A DNA stretch of 64,000 nucleotides from an uncultured Burkholderiales bacterium. GTDB taxonomy: Bacteria > Pseudomonadota > Gammaproteobacteria > Burkholderiales > Burkholderiaceae_C. Position numbers and translations under genes: made by a program. The DNA lies in assembly GCA_937927685.1 (NCBI GenBank), contig CALBSC010000063.1, positions 1 to 64,000 of the forward strand. Direction: 5' to 3'. This document shows positions 8,509-16,657 of the stretch, one piece after another; the first letter of the stretch is position 1, and every line of letters starts with the position of its first letter. The notes under the pieces are model-generated. The model was not told where the DNA came from. It was given only the letters and a program-made list of their open reading frames with translations, and did no database searches.

Positions 8509-9438
8509 TTATTCGTCCTCGGATGGGCCCGGCTGTTCTCGCAGGCGCAGGGCCTGCTCGTAGAGTGCGTTGCGCGCTTGTCCGGTGATCTCGGCCGCCA
8601 GGCGCACCGCGGTTTTGACGGGCAGTTCGGTCAACAGCAAACGCAGTACCCGATCATCGGCCGCGGCGTCTGGTGTGGCCGCAGCCTGCGGATGCACCAC
8701 CAGGGCAAACTCGCCGCGCGTGCGATGCGCCGAGGCCTGAAGCCAGGCGGGCAACGCATCCGCATGGAGCGTGACAACTTCCTCGAATTGCTTGGTCAGT
8801 TCGCGCCCCACGGTGAGGCGGCGCGGGCCCAAGGGCTGCAAGGCTTGCGCCAGTGCCTCGATGCGGTGTGGTGCTTCGAGCAGCACCTGGGCACGCGGTT
8901 CCTGTTGGATGCGGCTGACTTGTGCCTGGCGTTCCTGAGCCCGCGAGGACAAAAACCCGAGAAACACAAACCCGGGCTGGGTGTCTTCCCACTGGCCACT
9001 GACACTCAGGAGCGCCGTGACGCTGCTGGCGCCTGGCAACGGCACAACGCGCAAGCCCTCGGCTTGCACGCGCGCCACCAGCCTGGCGCCCGGATCACTG
9101 ATGGCGGGTGTGCCCGCATCACTCACGAAGGCGACGCGCTGGCCCAGCTTCAGCCGGGCCACGATGGCTTCGCTGCTGGCAGATTCGTTGTGCTGGTGCA
9201 CCGCGAGCCAGGCCCCGGCCGGATGGTCGATGCCGAAGGCACGCAGCAAGGCCTGGCTGTGACGCGTGTCCTCGCAGGCCACCGTGTCCACGAGCTGCAG
9301 CACGTGCAGGGCGCGCAGGCTGATATCGGCAAGATTGCCAATCGGTGTGGCCACCACATAGAGGCAGCCCTCGGGATAATCCTGCGCAGCCGCTGCGGCA
9401 TGGGCAGCCGCACGGGCGGCATCAAATGAAGCGCTCAC
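8509..9438 (-). CDS. rsmI: 16S rRNA (cytidine1402-2'-O)-methyltransferase
   Basis: RsmI methylates the 2'-OH of C1402 in the ribosomal decoding centre using S-adenosylmethionine. The tetrapyrrole-methylase fold is shown by LYVVATPIGNLADISLRAL at the N-terminus, CEDTRHSQALL, VAFVSDAGTPAISDPGARLV and VVPLPGASSVTALLSVSG. The length of 309 residues is slightly above the usual 285 because of an Ala-rich N-terminus (ARAAAHAAAAAQ). It starts at a GTG; this start codon region overlaps the ATG of the divergent yraN gene by 13 bases. The rsmI-yraN-diaA-dolP neighbourhood matches that of Escherichia coli, except that lpoA is missing here. Confidence 0.93.
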   Translation of the reverse strand: MSASFDAARAAAHAAAAAQDYPEGCLYVVATPIGNLADISLRALHVLQLVDTVACEDTRHSQALLRAFGIDHPAGAWLAVHQHNESASSEAIVARLKLGQRVAFVSDAGTPAISDPGARLVARVQAEGLRVVPLPGASSVTALLSVSGQWEDTQPGFVFLGFLSSRAQERQAQVSRIQQEPRAQVLLEAPHRIEALAQALQPLGPRRLTVGRELTKQFEEVVTLHADALPAWLQASAHRTRGEFALVVHPQAAATPDAAADDRVLRLLLTELPVKTAVRLAAEITGQARNALYEQALRLREQPGPSEDE

Positions 9439-9830
9439 TCAACTCTTTCCAAGACCCTCAGGCTGGTACACCCCGCACCACCAAGTTCCTGGGCGATGCG
9501 GCCGAAAGCAGCGCCGCGCGCCACTTGCAGGCGCAGGGGTTGCGCCTGCTCGACAGCCATTATCGGACGCCTGGCCGAGGGGGCGGTGAAATCGATCTCA
9601 TCATGCGGGCGCCCGATGGCACCCTGGTGTTTGTCGAAGTCCGGCTGCGTCGCAGTCAGCGATTCGGTGGCGCCCTGGCCAGCGTCACGCCCGCCAAGCG
9701 CTCGCGCATCATCTGGGCTGCCCGGCATTACCTGCGACGGTTTGCAGACCCGCCCCCCTGCCGCTTCGATGTCGTGGCCTTGGATGGTCAGGCGGTGCTC
9801 TGGGTTCAAGGGGCGTTTGATGCATGCTGA
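9426..9830 (+). CDS. yraN: UPF0102 protein YraN, endonuclease-like fold
   Basis: A 134-residue protein of the YraN (UPF0102) family with a restriction-endonuclease-like fold; its cellular role is unresolved. Seen in sequence: FLGDAAESSAARHLQAQGL, the acidic GGGEIDLIMR strand, and VFVEVRLRRSQRFGG. Most relatives that I recall carry EVKxR at the last position, so the candidate catalytic lysine is replaced by arginine here. The ATG at 9426 overlaps the divergent rsmI start by 13 bases, an unusual arrangement because the two ribosome sites lie inside each other's coding region. Another start is possible but would lose conserved residues. Confidence 0.85.
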   Translation: MKRSLNSFQDPQAGTPRTTKFLGDAAESSAARHLQAQGLRLLDSHYRTPGRGGGEIDLIMRAPDGTLVFVEVRLRRSQRFGGALASVTPAKRSRIIWAARHYLRRFADPPPCRFDVVALDGQAVLWVQGAFDAC

Positions 9831-9900
9831 CGCACACCTGCACCCCTGATGGCGGTATGGTGGAAGCTCCGCGTCATGGGGCGCGGTTATCATATGCACC

Positions 9901-10500
9901 ATGCTTGAGCAACGCATTGAACAACAGTTCATCGACAGCGCTGACCTGAAATACCAGGCGGCACAGGTGCTGGCCAAACCGATCGTCGCAGGCATCCAGG
10001 CCTTGCTGGCGTGCGTCACCAGTGGCGGCAAGGTACTGGCCTGTGGCAATGGCGGCTCGGCTGCCGATGCGCAGCATTTTGCGGCCGAGTTTGTGGGGCG
10101 TTTCGAGCGCGAGCGGCCCGAGTTGGGTGCCCTGGCGCTCACCACCGACAGCTCCATTCTCACGGCGGTGGCCAACGACTACAGTTTTCTGCAAATCTTT
10201 TCCAAGCAGGTGCGAGCCCTGGGGCAGCCCGGGGATGTGCTGCTGGCCATCTCCACCAGCGGCAACTCGGCCAATGTGCTGGCCGCCATCGAGGCGGCCC
10301 ACGAACGCGAAATGACCATCATCGCACTCACCGGTCGCGGCGGCGGCAAGATCGGTGCCCAACTGCGGGACACCGATGTGCACATCTGCGTACCCCACGA
10401 GCGCACCGCTCGCATCCAGGAGGTGCACCTGCTGGTGCTGCATTGCCTGTGCGATGGCGTGGACAACCAATTACTTGGCGAACAGGAAGGTAACCCATGA
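9901..10500 (+). CDS. diaA: SIS-domain protein DiaA (phosphoheptose isomerase-like)
   Basis: A 199-residue SIS-domain protein. The pattern ACGNGGSAADAQHFAAEFVGRFERERP and ALTTDSSILTAVANDY, then ISTSGNSANVLAAIEAA, is shared by the isomerase GmhA and the DnaA-binding initiator protein DiaA. The neighbours yraN upstream and dolP downstream are the DiaA neighbours in other proteobacteria, so DiaA (tetrameric stimulator of DnaA assembly at oriC) is favoured over sugar isomerisation. An ATGA overlap (10497-10500) couples it to dolP. Confidence 0.82.
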   Translation: MLEQRIEQQFIDSADLKYQAAQVLAKPIVAGIQALLACVTSGGKVLACGNGGSAADAQHFAAEFVGRFERERPELGALALTTDSSILTAVANDYSFLQIFSKQVRALGQPGDVLLAISTSGNSANVLAAIEAAHEREMTIIALTGRGGGKIGAQLRDTDVHICVPHERTARIQEVHLLVLHCLCDGVDNQLLGEQEGNP

Positions 10501-11153
10501 AACAACAACGACTTTGGACCCGTGGCGCAGCAGCGCTGGCGCTGGTCATGAGCCTGGGTGCGTGTGCACCTTTGATGGTGGGGGGCATGGTGGGGGGCGC
10601 CTTGGTGGCCAGCGATCGCCGCACCTCGGGGATTCAGCTGGAAGACGAGAGCATCGAGCTGCGCAGTGCCAACCGCATCCGTGAGATGCTGGGCAGTCGT
10701 GTCCACATCAACGTCACCAGTTTCAACCGCCAGGTCCTCTTGACGGGTGAGGTGCCCGCGCAAAAGGACAAGGATTACGCCAACCAGCTGGTGTCGCAGG
10801 TGGATAACGTGCGGTCCGTGGTCAACGAATTGGTCGTCGCCCCGAGCAGCTCGCTGGCAGATCGCTCGATGGATACGCTGATTTCCGGCAAGGTCAAGGC
10901 CAGCATGGTGGACAGCAAGGATATTTTCGCCAATGCGTTCAAGGTGGTCACCGAGCGCGGCACGGTGTACCTGATGGGCCGCGTGACGCAGCGCGAAGCC
11001 CAGCGCGCGTCCGACCTGGCGCGTCAGGTTTCGGGCGTGAAAAAAGTGGTTCGTATCTTCGACATCCTGACCGAAGAGGAACTGCAGGCGCTCCTGCCTG
11101 CCCCACCGAAGGCGGCGGCCCCGGCCCCGGCGCCGGCTGGCAACGCCAAATAG
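10497..11153 (+). CDS. dolP: Outer-membrane lipoprotein with two BON domains (DolP/YraP)
   Basis: A 218-residue lipoprotein of the DolP (YraP) family that binds anionic phospholipids and supports outer-membrane integrity. The lipobox LGAC with C23 as the modified cysteine follows a short hydrophobic segment (LALVMS). Two BON domains follow: residues about 50-115 (RIREMLGSRVHINVTSFNRQVLLTGEVP) and about 125-190 (VKASMVDSKDIFANAFKVVT...VYLMGRVT). The C-terminus is an Ala/Pro tail (APAPAPAG). It is translationally coupled to diaA by ATGA. Confidence 0.9.
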   Translation: MKQQRLWTRGAAALALVMSLGACAPLMVGGMVGGALVASDRRTSGIQLEDESIELRSANRIREMLGSRVHINVTSFNRQVLLTGEVPAQKDKDYANQLVSQVDNVRSVVNELVVAPSSSLADRSMDTLISGKVKASMVDSKDIFANAFKVVTERGTVYLMGRVTQREAQRASDLARQVSGVKKVVRIFDILTEEELQALLPAPPKAAAPAPAPAGNAK

Positions 11154-11171
11154 GGCCGCCGTGGCGAGGGG

Positions 11172-12086
11172 TTACTTCAGCCGCTTGACGAGGCTGGAGG
11201 TATCCCAGCGGTTGCCGCCGAGTTGCTGCACGTCGGCGTAGAACTGATCGACCAAGGCCGTCACGGGCAGCCGTGCGCCGTTGCGTTTCGCCTCGTCCAT
11301 GGCCAAGCCCAGGTCTTTACGCATCCAGTCCACGGCAAAGCCAAAGTCAAACTTGTCGGCCACCATGGTCTTGCCACGGTTGTCCATTTGCCAGCTCTGG
11401 GCCGCCCCTTTGCCGATGACGTCGAGCACGAGGTTGACGTCGAGTCCGGCGCGCGTTCCGAAGGCAATGCCCTCGCCCAGGGCCTGAACCAGGCCAGCGA
11501 TACAGATCTGGTTGACCATCTTGGTGAGCTGACCCGCCCCGCTCTCACCCATCAGCGTGAAGGCGCGTGAGAAAGCCATGGCCACGGGCTTGACCTTCTC
11601 AAACACGGCGGTATCCCCGCCGCACATCACGGTCAGCTGACCATTTTGCGCACCCCCCTGACCGCCCGAAACCGGCGCGTCCAGAAATGCCGCGCCCTGT
11701 GCCTTGGCGGCCTGATAAAGCTCGCGCGCCACGTTGGCAGAGGCCGTGGTGTGGTCGACCAGGATGGCGCCGGCCTTCATGCCCGCCAGGGCGCCGTCCG
11801 GCCCCAGGATGACCGAGCGCAGATCATCGTCATTGCCCACGCAGCAGAACACGATGTCGGCGCCTTGCGCCGCTTCACGGGGTGTGGCGGCACTGCGCGG
11901 GGCCGGGCTGGAGGCGAACTCCTTGCACCAGGCCTGGGCCTTGGCGGGGTTGCGGTTATAGACGGTCACGGCGTGGCCGGCCTGAGCCAGATGGCCGGCC
12001 ATGGGGTAGCCCATGACACCCAGGCCAATGAAGGCCACCGAGGTGGAGGGGACGGAGTCGTAGGTGCGGGGGTTGATGCTGGACAT
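11172..12086 (-). CDS. NAD(P)-dependent beta-hydroxyacid dehydrogenase (HIBADH family)
   Basis: A 304-residue oxidoreductase of the 3-hydroxyisobutyrate dehydrogenase / tartronate semialdehyde reductase family. Seen are the Rossmann motif FIGLGVMGYPMAGHLAQAGH, the substrate loop DAPVSGGQGGAQNG, and the catalytic lysine region GQLTKMVNQICIAG. The NADP/NAD choice cannot be read securely; NRNPAKA after the second strand, with arginine in place of an acidic residue, favours NADP. It is convergent with dolP and lies downstream of pilT on the same strand with about 200 bases between, so it is likely its own unit. Substrate is inferred to be a short 3-hydroxyacid only. Confidence 0.82.
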   Translation of the reverse strand: MSSINPRTYDSVPSTSVAFIGLGVMGYPMAGHLAQAGHAVTVYNRNPAKAQAWCKEFASSPAPRSAATPREAAQGADIVFCCVGNDDDLRSVILGPDGALAGMKAGAILVDHTTASANVARELYQAAKAQGAAFLDAPVSGGQGGAQNGQLTVMCGGDTAVFEKVKPVAMAFSRAFTLMGESGAGQLTKMVNQICIAGLVQALGEGIAFGTRAGLDVNLVLDVIGKGAAQSWQMDNRGKTMVADKFDFGFAVDWMRKDLGLAMDEAKRNGARLPVTALVDQFYADVQQLGGNRWDTSSLVKRLK

Positions 12087-12291
12087 GACGAACCAAATGA
12101 AGCGATGACGAAGGGTGAGGAATGGAGCGCCGGTCAGGCGGCGTTGCCACGGATGCCATCATAGAGGGCCCGGTTCAGGTGTGCCATGGTCAGGATATTG
12201 CCTGGAGGGGTCGAGACCGCAGCAGGCAACGGAGCGGGCAGCGTTAAGGTCCGTTCGAAGCCCCCGTCCGGGCCCTGCTTGACGCGACCAG

Positions 12292-13308
12292 TCAGGCAGC
12301 CATCGAAGCCGCCAGCCGACCGGCCTGCACGCCCCGTTGCAAGGCCTGATGCATGGTGTGCATGCCGTGAGCGGCACCGGTTTGCATGGCATTGTCGATG
12401 TGCGACAGCTTGTCCTCCCGGATCAGGTGCCGGACCGCCGGTGTGCAGCACAACACTTCGTGCACCGCCATGCGGGGTCCTTGCAAGGAGGGGAGCAATT
12501 GCTGTGACAAAACGCCCCGCAGCGACAGGCTGAGCTGGTTGCGAACGGCGGGTTTGTCGGCGGGTGGGAACACATCGACCAGCCGGCTGATGGTGTGGGC
12601 GGCGCTGCGGGTATGCAAGGTGGCCAGCACCAGGTGACCGGTTTCGGCTGCGGTGAGGGCGAGCCGGATGCTGTCGAGGTCGCGCAATTCCCCCACCAGG
12701 ATCACGTCCGGGTCCTCGCGCAAGGCGGCGCGCAAGCCGGTGGTGAAATCCGGGGTGTGGCGTCCGATCTCACGTTGGTGAATCTGGCAACGGACAGACG
12801 TGTGGACAAACTCGATGGGGTCTTCCAGCGTCAGGATGTGACCATGGCGGGTCAGGTTGAGGTGCTGCACCAGTGCCGCCAGGGTGGTGCTCTTGCCGCT
12901 GCCGGTAGCGCCTGTCACCAGGACCAAGCCACCGGGGGCGTCCAGCCAGGGCATCACCGCGGGCGGCACCTCCAGCTGATCCAGCGCTGGCACGCGGTCG
13001 GGCAACAGCCGCAGGACCAGGCCCGCACCATGCAAATGCTCGAAGGCATTGACCCGGCAGCGGCCGTGGGGTGGCAGGTTGAGGGCGAAGTCCGCATCAG
13101 TGCCCGGGTGTGGACTGTCGGCGCCGTGGAAGGCCTCGCGGCGCAAGGTGGCGGCCTCATCAGCCGACAAGACATGGTCCGACAGGACGCGCATCTGGCC
13201 CTCGGCGCGCACCCGCGGGGGTTGGCCCGCCGACACGTGCAAGTCACTGGCCTGGGCGGCGCGTGCCAGCCCGAGCCAATGCTGGAGAGAGGGGGGCGGG
13301 CAGAGCAC
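12292..13308 (-). CDS. pilT: Type IV pilus retraction ATPase, PilT family
   Basis: A hexameric secretion-superfamily ATPase that powers pilus retraction at the inner membrane. Of 338 residues, the N-terminal PAS-like part carries ASDLHVSAGQPPRVRAEG, Walker A GATGSGKST is at 133-141, the acidic box at 161-167 (LEDPIEF), Walker B GELRD at 205-209, the His box HLVLATLHT at 225-233, and the PilT-specific retraction motif appears as AVRHLIRED. The start is a GTG at 13308; no ATG lies near the conserved N-terminus. As in many proteobacteria it is divergent from yggS. No pilU follows, and the sequence is looser than canonical PilT in the linker, so this may be a PilT paralogue. Confidence 0.85.
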   Translation of the reverse strand: MLCPPPSLQHWLGLARAAQASDLHVSAGQPPRVRAEGQMRVLSDHVLSADEAATLRREAFHGADSPHPGTDADFALNLPPHGRCRVNAFEHLHGAGLVLRLLPDRVPALDQLEVPPAVMPWLDAPGGLVLVTGATGSGKSTTLAALVQHLNLTRHGHILTLEDPIEFVHTSVRCQIHQREIGRHTPDFTTGLRAALREDPDVILVGELRDLDSIRLALTAAETGHLVLATLHTRSAAHTISRLVDVFPPADKPAVRNQLSLSLRGVLSQQLLPSLQGPRMAVHEVLCCTPAVRHLIREDKLSHIDNAMQTGAAHGMHTMHQALQRGVQAGRLAASMAA

Positions 13309-13345
13309 GGGCGAGCAGCGCGGTGGGGGTTACGATCGGGGCATT

Positions 13346-14044
13346 ATGGAAACCCTGGCGCTGCACTATCAAGACGTTCGTGATCGCATCACGCGGGCGG
13401 CGCATGCCTGTGGCCGTGAGCCGTCATCGGTGCATTTGCTGGCCGTCTCCAAGACCTTCGGGGTGGACGCCATCCGCACCGTGGCAGCGTGCGGGCAAGT
13501 CGATTTCGGCGAGAACTACATCCAGGAAGGCGTTGACAAGATTCAGCAGTTACGCGCCGAGCCCGCGACGGCGGGCCTGGTCTGGCATTGCATCGGCCCT
13601 ATCCAGAGCAACAAGACCCGGTTGGTGGCCGAGCACTTCGACTGGGTGCACACCATTGACCGTCTGAAGGTTGCCCAGCGACTGAGCGAGCAACGGCCCG
13701 CGCATCTGCCGCCCCTGCAGGTGTGCCTGCAAGTCAACATCGATGGCGGCGAGACCAAATCGGGCGTGGCGCCGGATGAGCTGCTGGACTTGGCCCGTGC
13801 GGTGGCGGCGTTGCCACGTTTGCAACTGCGTGGACTCATGACCATTCCTGACCCCGCAGAAAACGAGGCGGCGATGCTGGCGGTGCATCAGCGCACGGCG
13901 CTGTTGTGGCGAACCCTGCAGACCAGCCTGCCGGGGCAGACGCTGGACGTGTTGTCGATGGGCATGACCGCCGATCTGGAGTTGGCCATTCAGGCGGGTA
14001 GCACCCTGGTGCGTGTGGGGACGGCGATCTTCGGTCGGCGGTAA
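13346..14044 (+). CDS. yggS: YggS/PLPBP family pyridoxal phosphate homeostasis protein
   Basis: A 232-residue single-domain PLP carrier that keeps vitamin B6 and amino-acid pools balanced; no enzymatic reaction is established for the family. The PLP lysine is in HLLAVSKTFGVDAIR, followed by DFGENYIQEGVDK, the segment WHCIGPIQSNKTR, CLQVNIDGGETKSGV, LRGLMTIPDP, LSMGMTADLELAIQAGSTLVRVGTAIFGRR. This is the complete family pattern. The ATG at 13346 was chosen because the family normally starts a few residues before the first helix; the 99-codon upstream extension is antisense to pilT. Divergent from pilT. Confidence 0.93.
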   Translation: METLALHYQDVRDRITRAAHACGREPSSVHLLAVSKTFGVDAIRTVAACGQVDFGENYIQEGVDKIQQLRAEPATAGLVWHCIGPIQSNKTRLVAEHFDWVHTIDRLKVAQRLSEQRPAHLPPLQVCLQVNIDGGETKSGVAPDELLDLARAVAALPRLQLRGLMTIPDPAENEAAMLAVHQRTALLWRTLQTSLPGQTLDVLSMGMTADLELAIQAGSTLVRVGTAIFGRR

Positions 14045-14143
14045 GACGCGTCCGGTCAACGCACGCCAGGAAATCGGCGACCCGTCGGCCGGGCTGCTAG
14101 GCCGAGCCCGACGACTGGTTCTGGCATGCAGGTTCGCCCGCGC

Positions 14144-15646
14144 TCAGAACCGCTCCAGCGTGGGATGCGGCAATTGTCCGCCGCGCACCACCACACGACC
14201 GTACTCGGCACAGCGATGCAGCGTGGGAATCACCTTGCCGGGGTTGAGCAGTTCCTGCGGATCAAAGGCGCGCTTGATGGCGAACATCTGCTCGCGTTCC
14301 TCGGGGGTGAACTGCACGCACATGCTGTTGAGTTTTTCAATGCCCACGCCGTGTTCGCCGGTGACGGTGCCGCCCATGGCCACGCTGGTCTCAAGGATGT
14401 CGGCACCGAAGGCCTCGGCACGGTGCAGCTGATCCGGGTCGTTGGCATCAAACAGGATCAGCGGATGCAGGTTGCCATCGCCGGCGTGAAACACGTTGAG
14501 GCAGCGCAACTGGTGCTTGTCTTCCAGGGCCGAGATGGCTTCCAGAATGTCGGCCAGGCGCTTGCGGGGGATGGTGGAGTCCATGCACATGTAGTCGGGG
14601 CTGATCCGACCTGAAGCCGGAAACGCATTTTTGCGTCCGCTCCAGAAGCGCAGCCGTTCGGCCTCGCTCTGACTCACGGCGATGGCCGTGGCGCCGCAGC
14701 CGCGCAACACCTCGCTCATGCGCTCGATCTCCTCGGCCACTTCCTCGGGCGTGCCATCGCTCTCGCACAGCAAAATGGCGGCGGCGTCCAGGTCATAGCC
14801 TGCGTGGACATAGTCCTCCACCGCCGCGGTCATGAGCTTGTCCATCATTTCCAGTCCGGCCGGGATGATGCCCGCGGCAATGACGGCCGCCACCGCATCG
14901 CCGGCCTGGCGCACGTCGGCAAAGCTGGCCATGATGCAGCGCGCCAGTTGCGGTTTGGGCACCAGCTTGACGGTGACCTCGGTGGTCACGGCCAGCATGC
15001 CTTCCGAGCCCACCACCAGGGGCAGCAGGTCCAGCCCTGGCGTGTCGAGTGCATCGCTGCCAAATTCGACCGGGTCGCCTTCGACCGTGAAGCCTTTGAC
15101 CTTGATCACGTTATGCAAGGTGAGCCCATACTTCAGGCAATGCACGCCGCCGGAGTTTTCGGCCACGTTGCCGCCAATGGTGCAGGCAATCTGGCTCGAG
15201 GGGTCCGGGGCGTAGTACAGGCCCAGCGGTGCAGCAGCCTCGCTGATGGCCAGGTTGCGAACGCCGCATTGCACCACAGCCGTGCGGCTGTAGGCGTCGA
15301 GCGAGAGGATGCGGTTGAACTTGGCCAGCGACAGCGTCACGCCATCGCCGTGGGGCATGGCTCCGCCCGACAGGCCCGTGCCGGCACCCCGGGCCACCAC
15401 CGGCACTCCCAGCGCATGGCAGACCCGCAGGACCTGCTGCACCTGCTCGTAGGTTTCCGGCAAGGCCACACACAGGGGGCGTTGGCGGTAGGCGGTCAGG
15501 CCGTCACATTCATAGGGCGTGGTGTCTTCCGGCGTGAACAGCACGGCGTGCGCGGGCAGGTGGCGGCGCAAGGCGACCACCACGCGTGACTGTTGCTCGG
15601 CGCGGTCCAGGGCCTGCTGCTGGGAATGGGAGGCGGGTGCATTCAT
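14144..15646 (-). CDS. FAD-linked oxidase, GlcD/D-lactate dehydrogenase type
   Basis: A 500-residue FAD enzyme of the glycolate oxidase GlcD / D-2-hydroxyacid dehydrogenase family that oxidises a 2-hydroxyacid to the 2-oxoacid. The FAD-binding PCMH domain (residues about 45-225) carries VPVVARGAGTGLSGGAMP and IGGNVAENSGGVHCLKYG; the C-terminal substrate domain has NVFHAGDGNLHPLI and GEHGVGIEKL, both typical of GlcD. The partner genes glcE and glcF are not adjacent, so it could act alone as a D-lactate or D-2-hydroxyglutarate dehydrogenase. The ATG at 15646 replaces a longer extension that lacks conservation. Transcribed away from purU's end on the same strand. Confidence 0.85.
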   Translation of the reverse strand: MNAPASHSQQQALDRAEQQSRVVVALRRHLPAHAVLFTPEDTTPYECDGLTAYRQRPLCVALPETYEQVQQVLRVCHALGVPVVARGAGTGLSGGAMPHGDGVTLSLAKFNRILSLDAYSRTAVVQCGVRNLAISEAAAPLGLYYAPDPSSQIACTIGGNVAENSGGVHCLKYGLTLHNVIKVKGFTVEGDPVEFGSDALDTPGLDLLPLVVGSEGMLAVTTEVTVKLVPKPQLARCIMASFADVRQAGDAVAAVIAAGIIPAGLEMMDKLMTAAVEDYVHAGYDLDAAAILLCESDGTPEEVAEEIERMSEVLRGCGATAIAVSQSEAERLRFWSGRKNAFPASGRISPDYMCMDSTIPRKRLADILEAISALEDKHQLRCLNVFHAGDGNLHPLILFDANDPDQLHRAEAFGADILETSVAMGGTVTGEHGVGIEKLNSMCVQFTPEEREQMFAIKRAFDPQELLNPGKVIPTLHRCAEYGRVVVRGGQLPHPTLERF

Positions 15647-15750
15647 GCGTCCACTGTACGCCAAACCGCTTGTCCATGGGGCCCGCCGGGGCTCGGCCAC
15701 CCGGGCGTATCCACGGGGTGGGGTCGGCGCGGCCGGCCCCGATGCCCGGG

Positions 15751-16593
15751 TTATTTGAAGATGACGGTTTTGTGCCCGTCCAGCAGCACGCGGTGTTCGC
15801 TGTGCCACTTGACGGCGCGAGCGAGCACCTGGCTTTCGGTGTCGCGACCCAGGGTGGTCAGGTCTTCCACGGTTTTGCTGTGGTCTACCCGGGCCACGTC
15901 CTGCTCGATGATGGGGCCTTCGTCCAGGTCCGCCGTCACGTAATGGGCGGTGGCGCCAATCAGTTTCACGCCGCGCTCATGGGCCTGGTAATACGGCTTG
16001 GCACCTTTGAAACTGGGCAGGAAACTGTGGTGGATGTTGATGGCGCGTCCTTGCAACGCGCGGCACAGGGGGTCCGAGAGAATTTGCATGTAGCGCGCCA
16101 GCACCACCAGCTCGGCCTGTTCGGCGCGGATGATCTCGAGCTGCCGGGCTTCGGCTTGTTCCTTGGTGGCCGCGGTGACCGGGATGTGGTGGAACGGGAT
16201 GTTGTAACTGGCCGCCAGCTGGTAGAAGTCCCGGTGGTTGCTGATGATGGCGCGCACATCCAGCGGCAGCAGCCCGCTCTTGCAGCGAAACAGCAGGTCG
16301 TTGAGGCAATGCCCCTCGCGGCTGACCATGATGACGCAGCGCATGGGGACGGTGGCGTCGTGCAGCGACCAGCGCATGCCGAACCCCTGGGCCAGCTGCC
16401 CGATCTGTTGCTGCAGCGCAGCGATGTCGAGTTCGCAGGCAAATGCGACCCGCATGAAGAACAGCCCCGTGTCCCGGTCGTTGTATTGGGCCGCCTCCTC
16501 GATGTTGCCCCCACGCTCGAGCAGGAAGCCGGAAACGGCATGCACGATACCCGTGCGGTCAGGGCAGGAGAGGTTCAGAATGTAAGAGGGCAT
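15751..16593 (-). CDS. purU: Formyltetrahydrofolate deformylase
   Basis: PurU hydrolyses 10-formyl-tetrahydrofolate to formate and tetrahydrofolate, balancing one-carbon pools. The 280-residue protein has an N-terminal ACT domain (YILNLSCPDRTGIVHAVSGFL, residues 1-80) and a formyltransferase-like domain with VRAIISNHRDF, INIHHSFLPSFKGAKPYYQAH and IGATAHYVTADLDEGPIIEQD; the His and Asp of the catalytic site are present. The ATG at 16593 gives the usual family N-terminus; the ORF could extend 22 codons upstream but without conservation. Divergent from the aminotransferase gene with 64 bases between starts. Confidence 0.94.
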   Translation of the reverse strand: MPSYILNLSCPDRTGIVHAVSGFLLERGGNIEEAAQYNDRDTGLFFMRVAFACELDIAALQQQIGQLAQGFGMRWSLHDATVPMRCVIMVSREGHCLNDLLFRCKSGLLPLDVRAIISNHRDFYQLAASYNIPFHHIPVTAATKEQAEARQLEIIRAEQAELVVLARYMQILSDPLCRALQGRAINIHHSFLPSFKGAKPYYQAHERGVKLIGATAHYVTADLDEGPIIEQDVARVDHSKTVEDLTTLGRDTESQVLARAVKWHSEHRVLLDGHKTVIFK

Positions 16594-16657
16594 GCGCTGA
16601 TTGTAATTTTCGATGCACAATTGGCTTTTGCCCCCCTGATGGGGGCCTGGAGATGAC

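Noticed and set aside
12087..12291. Possible small gene between pilT and the HIBADH-like gene
   Set aside because: Frames are short, without ribosome sites or recognisable patterns; treated as intergenic.
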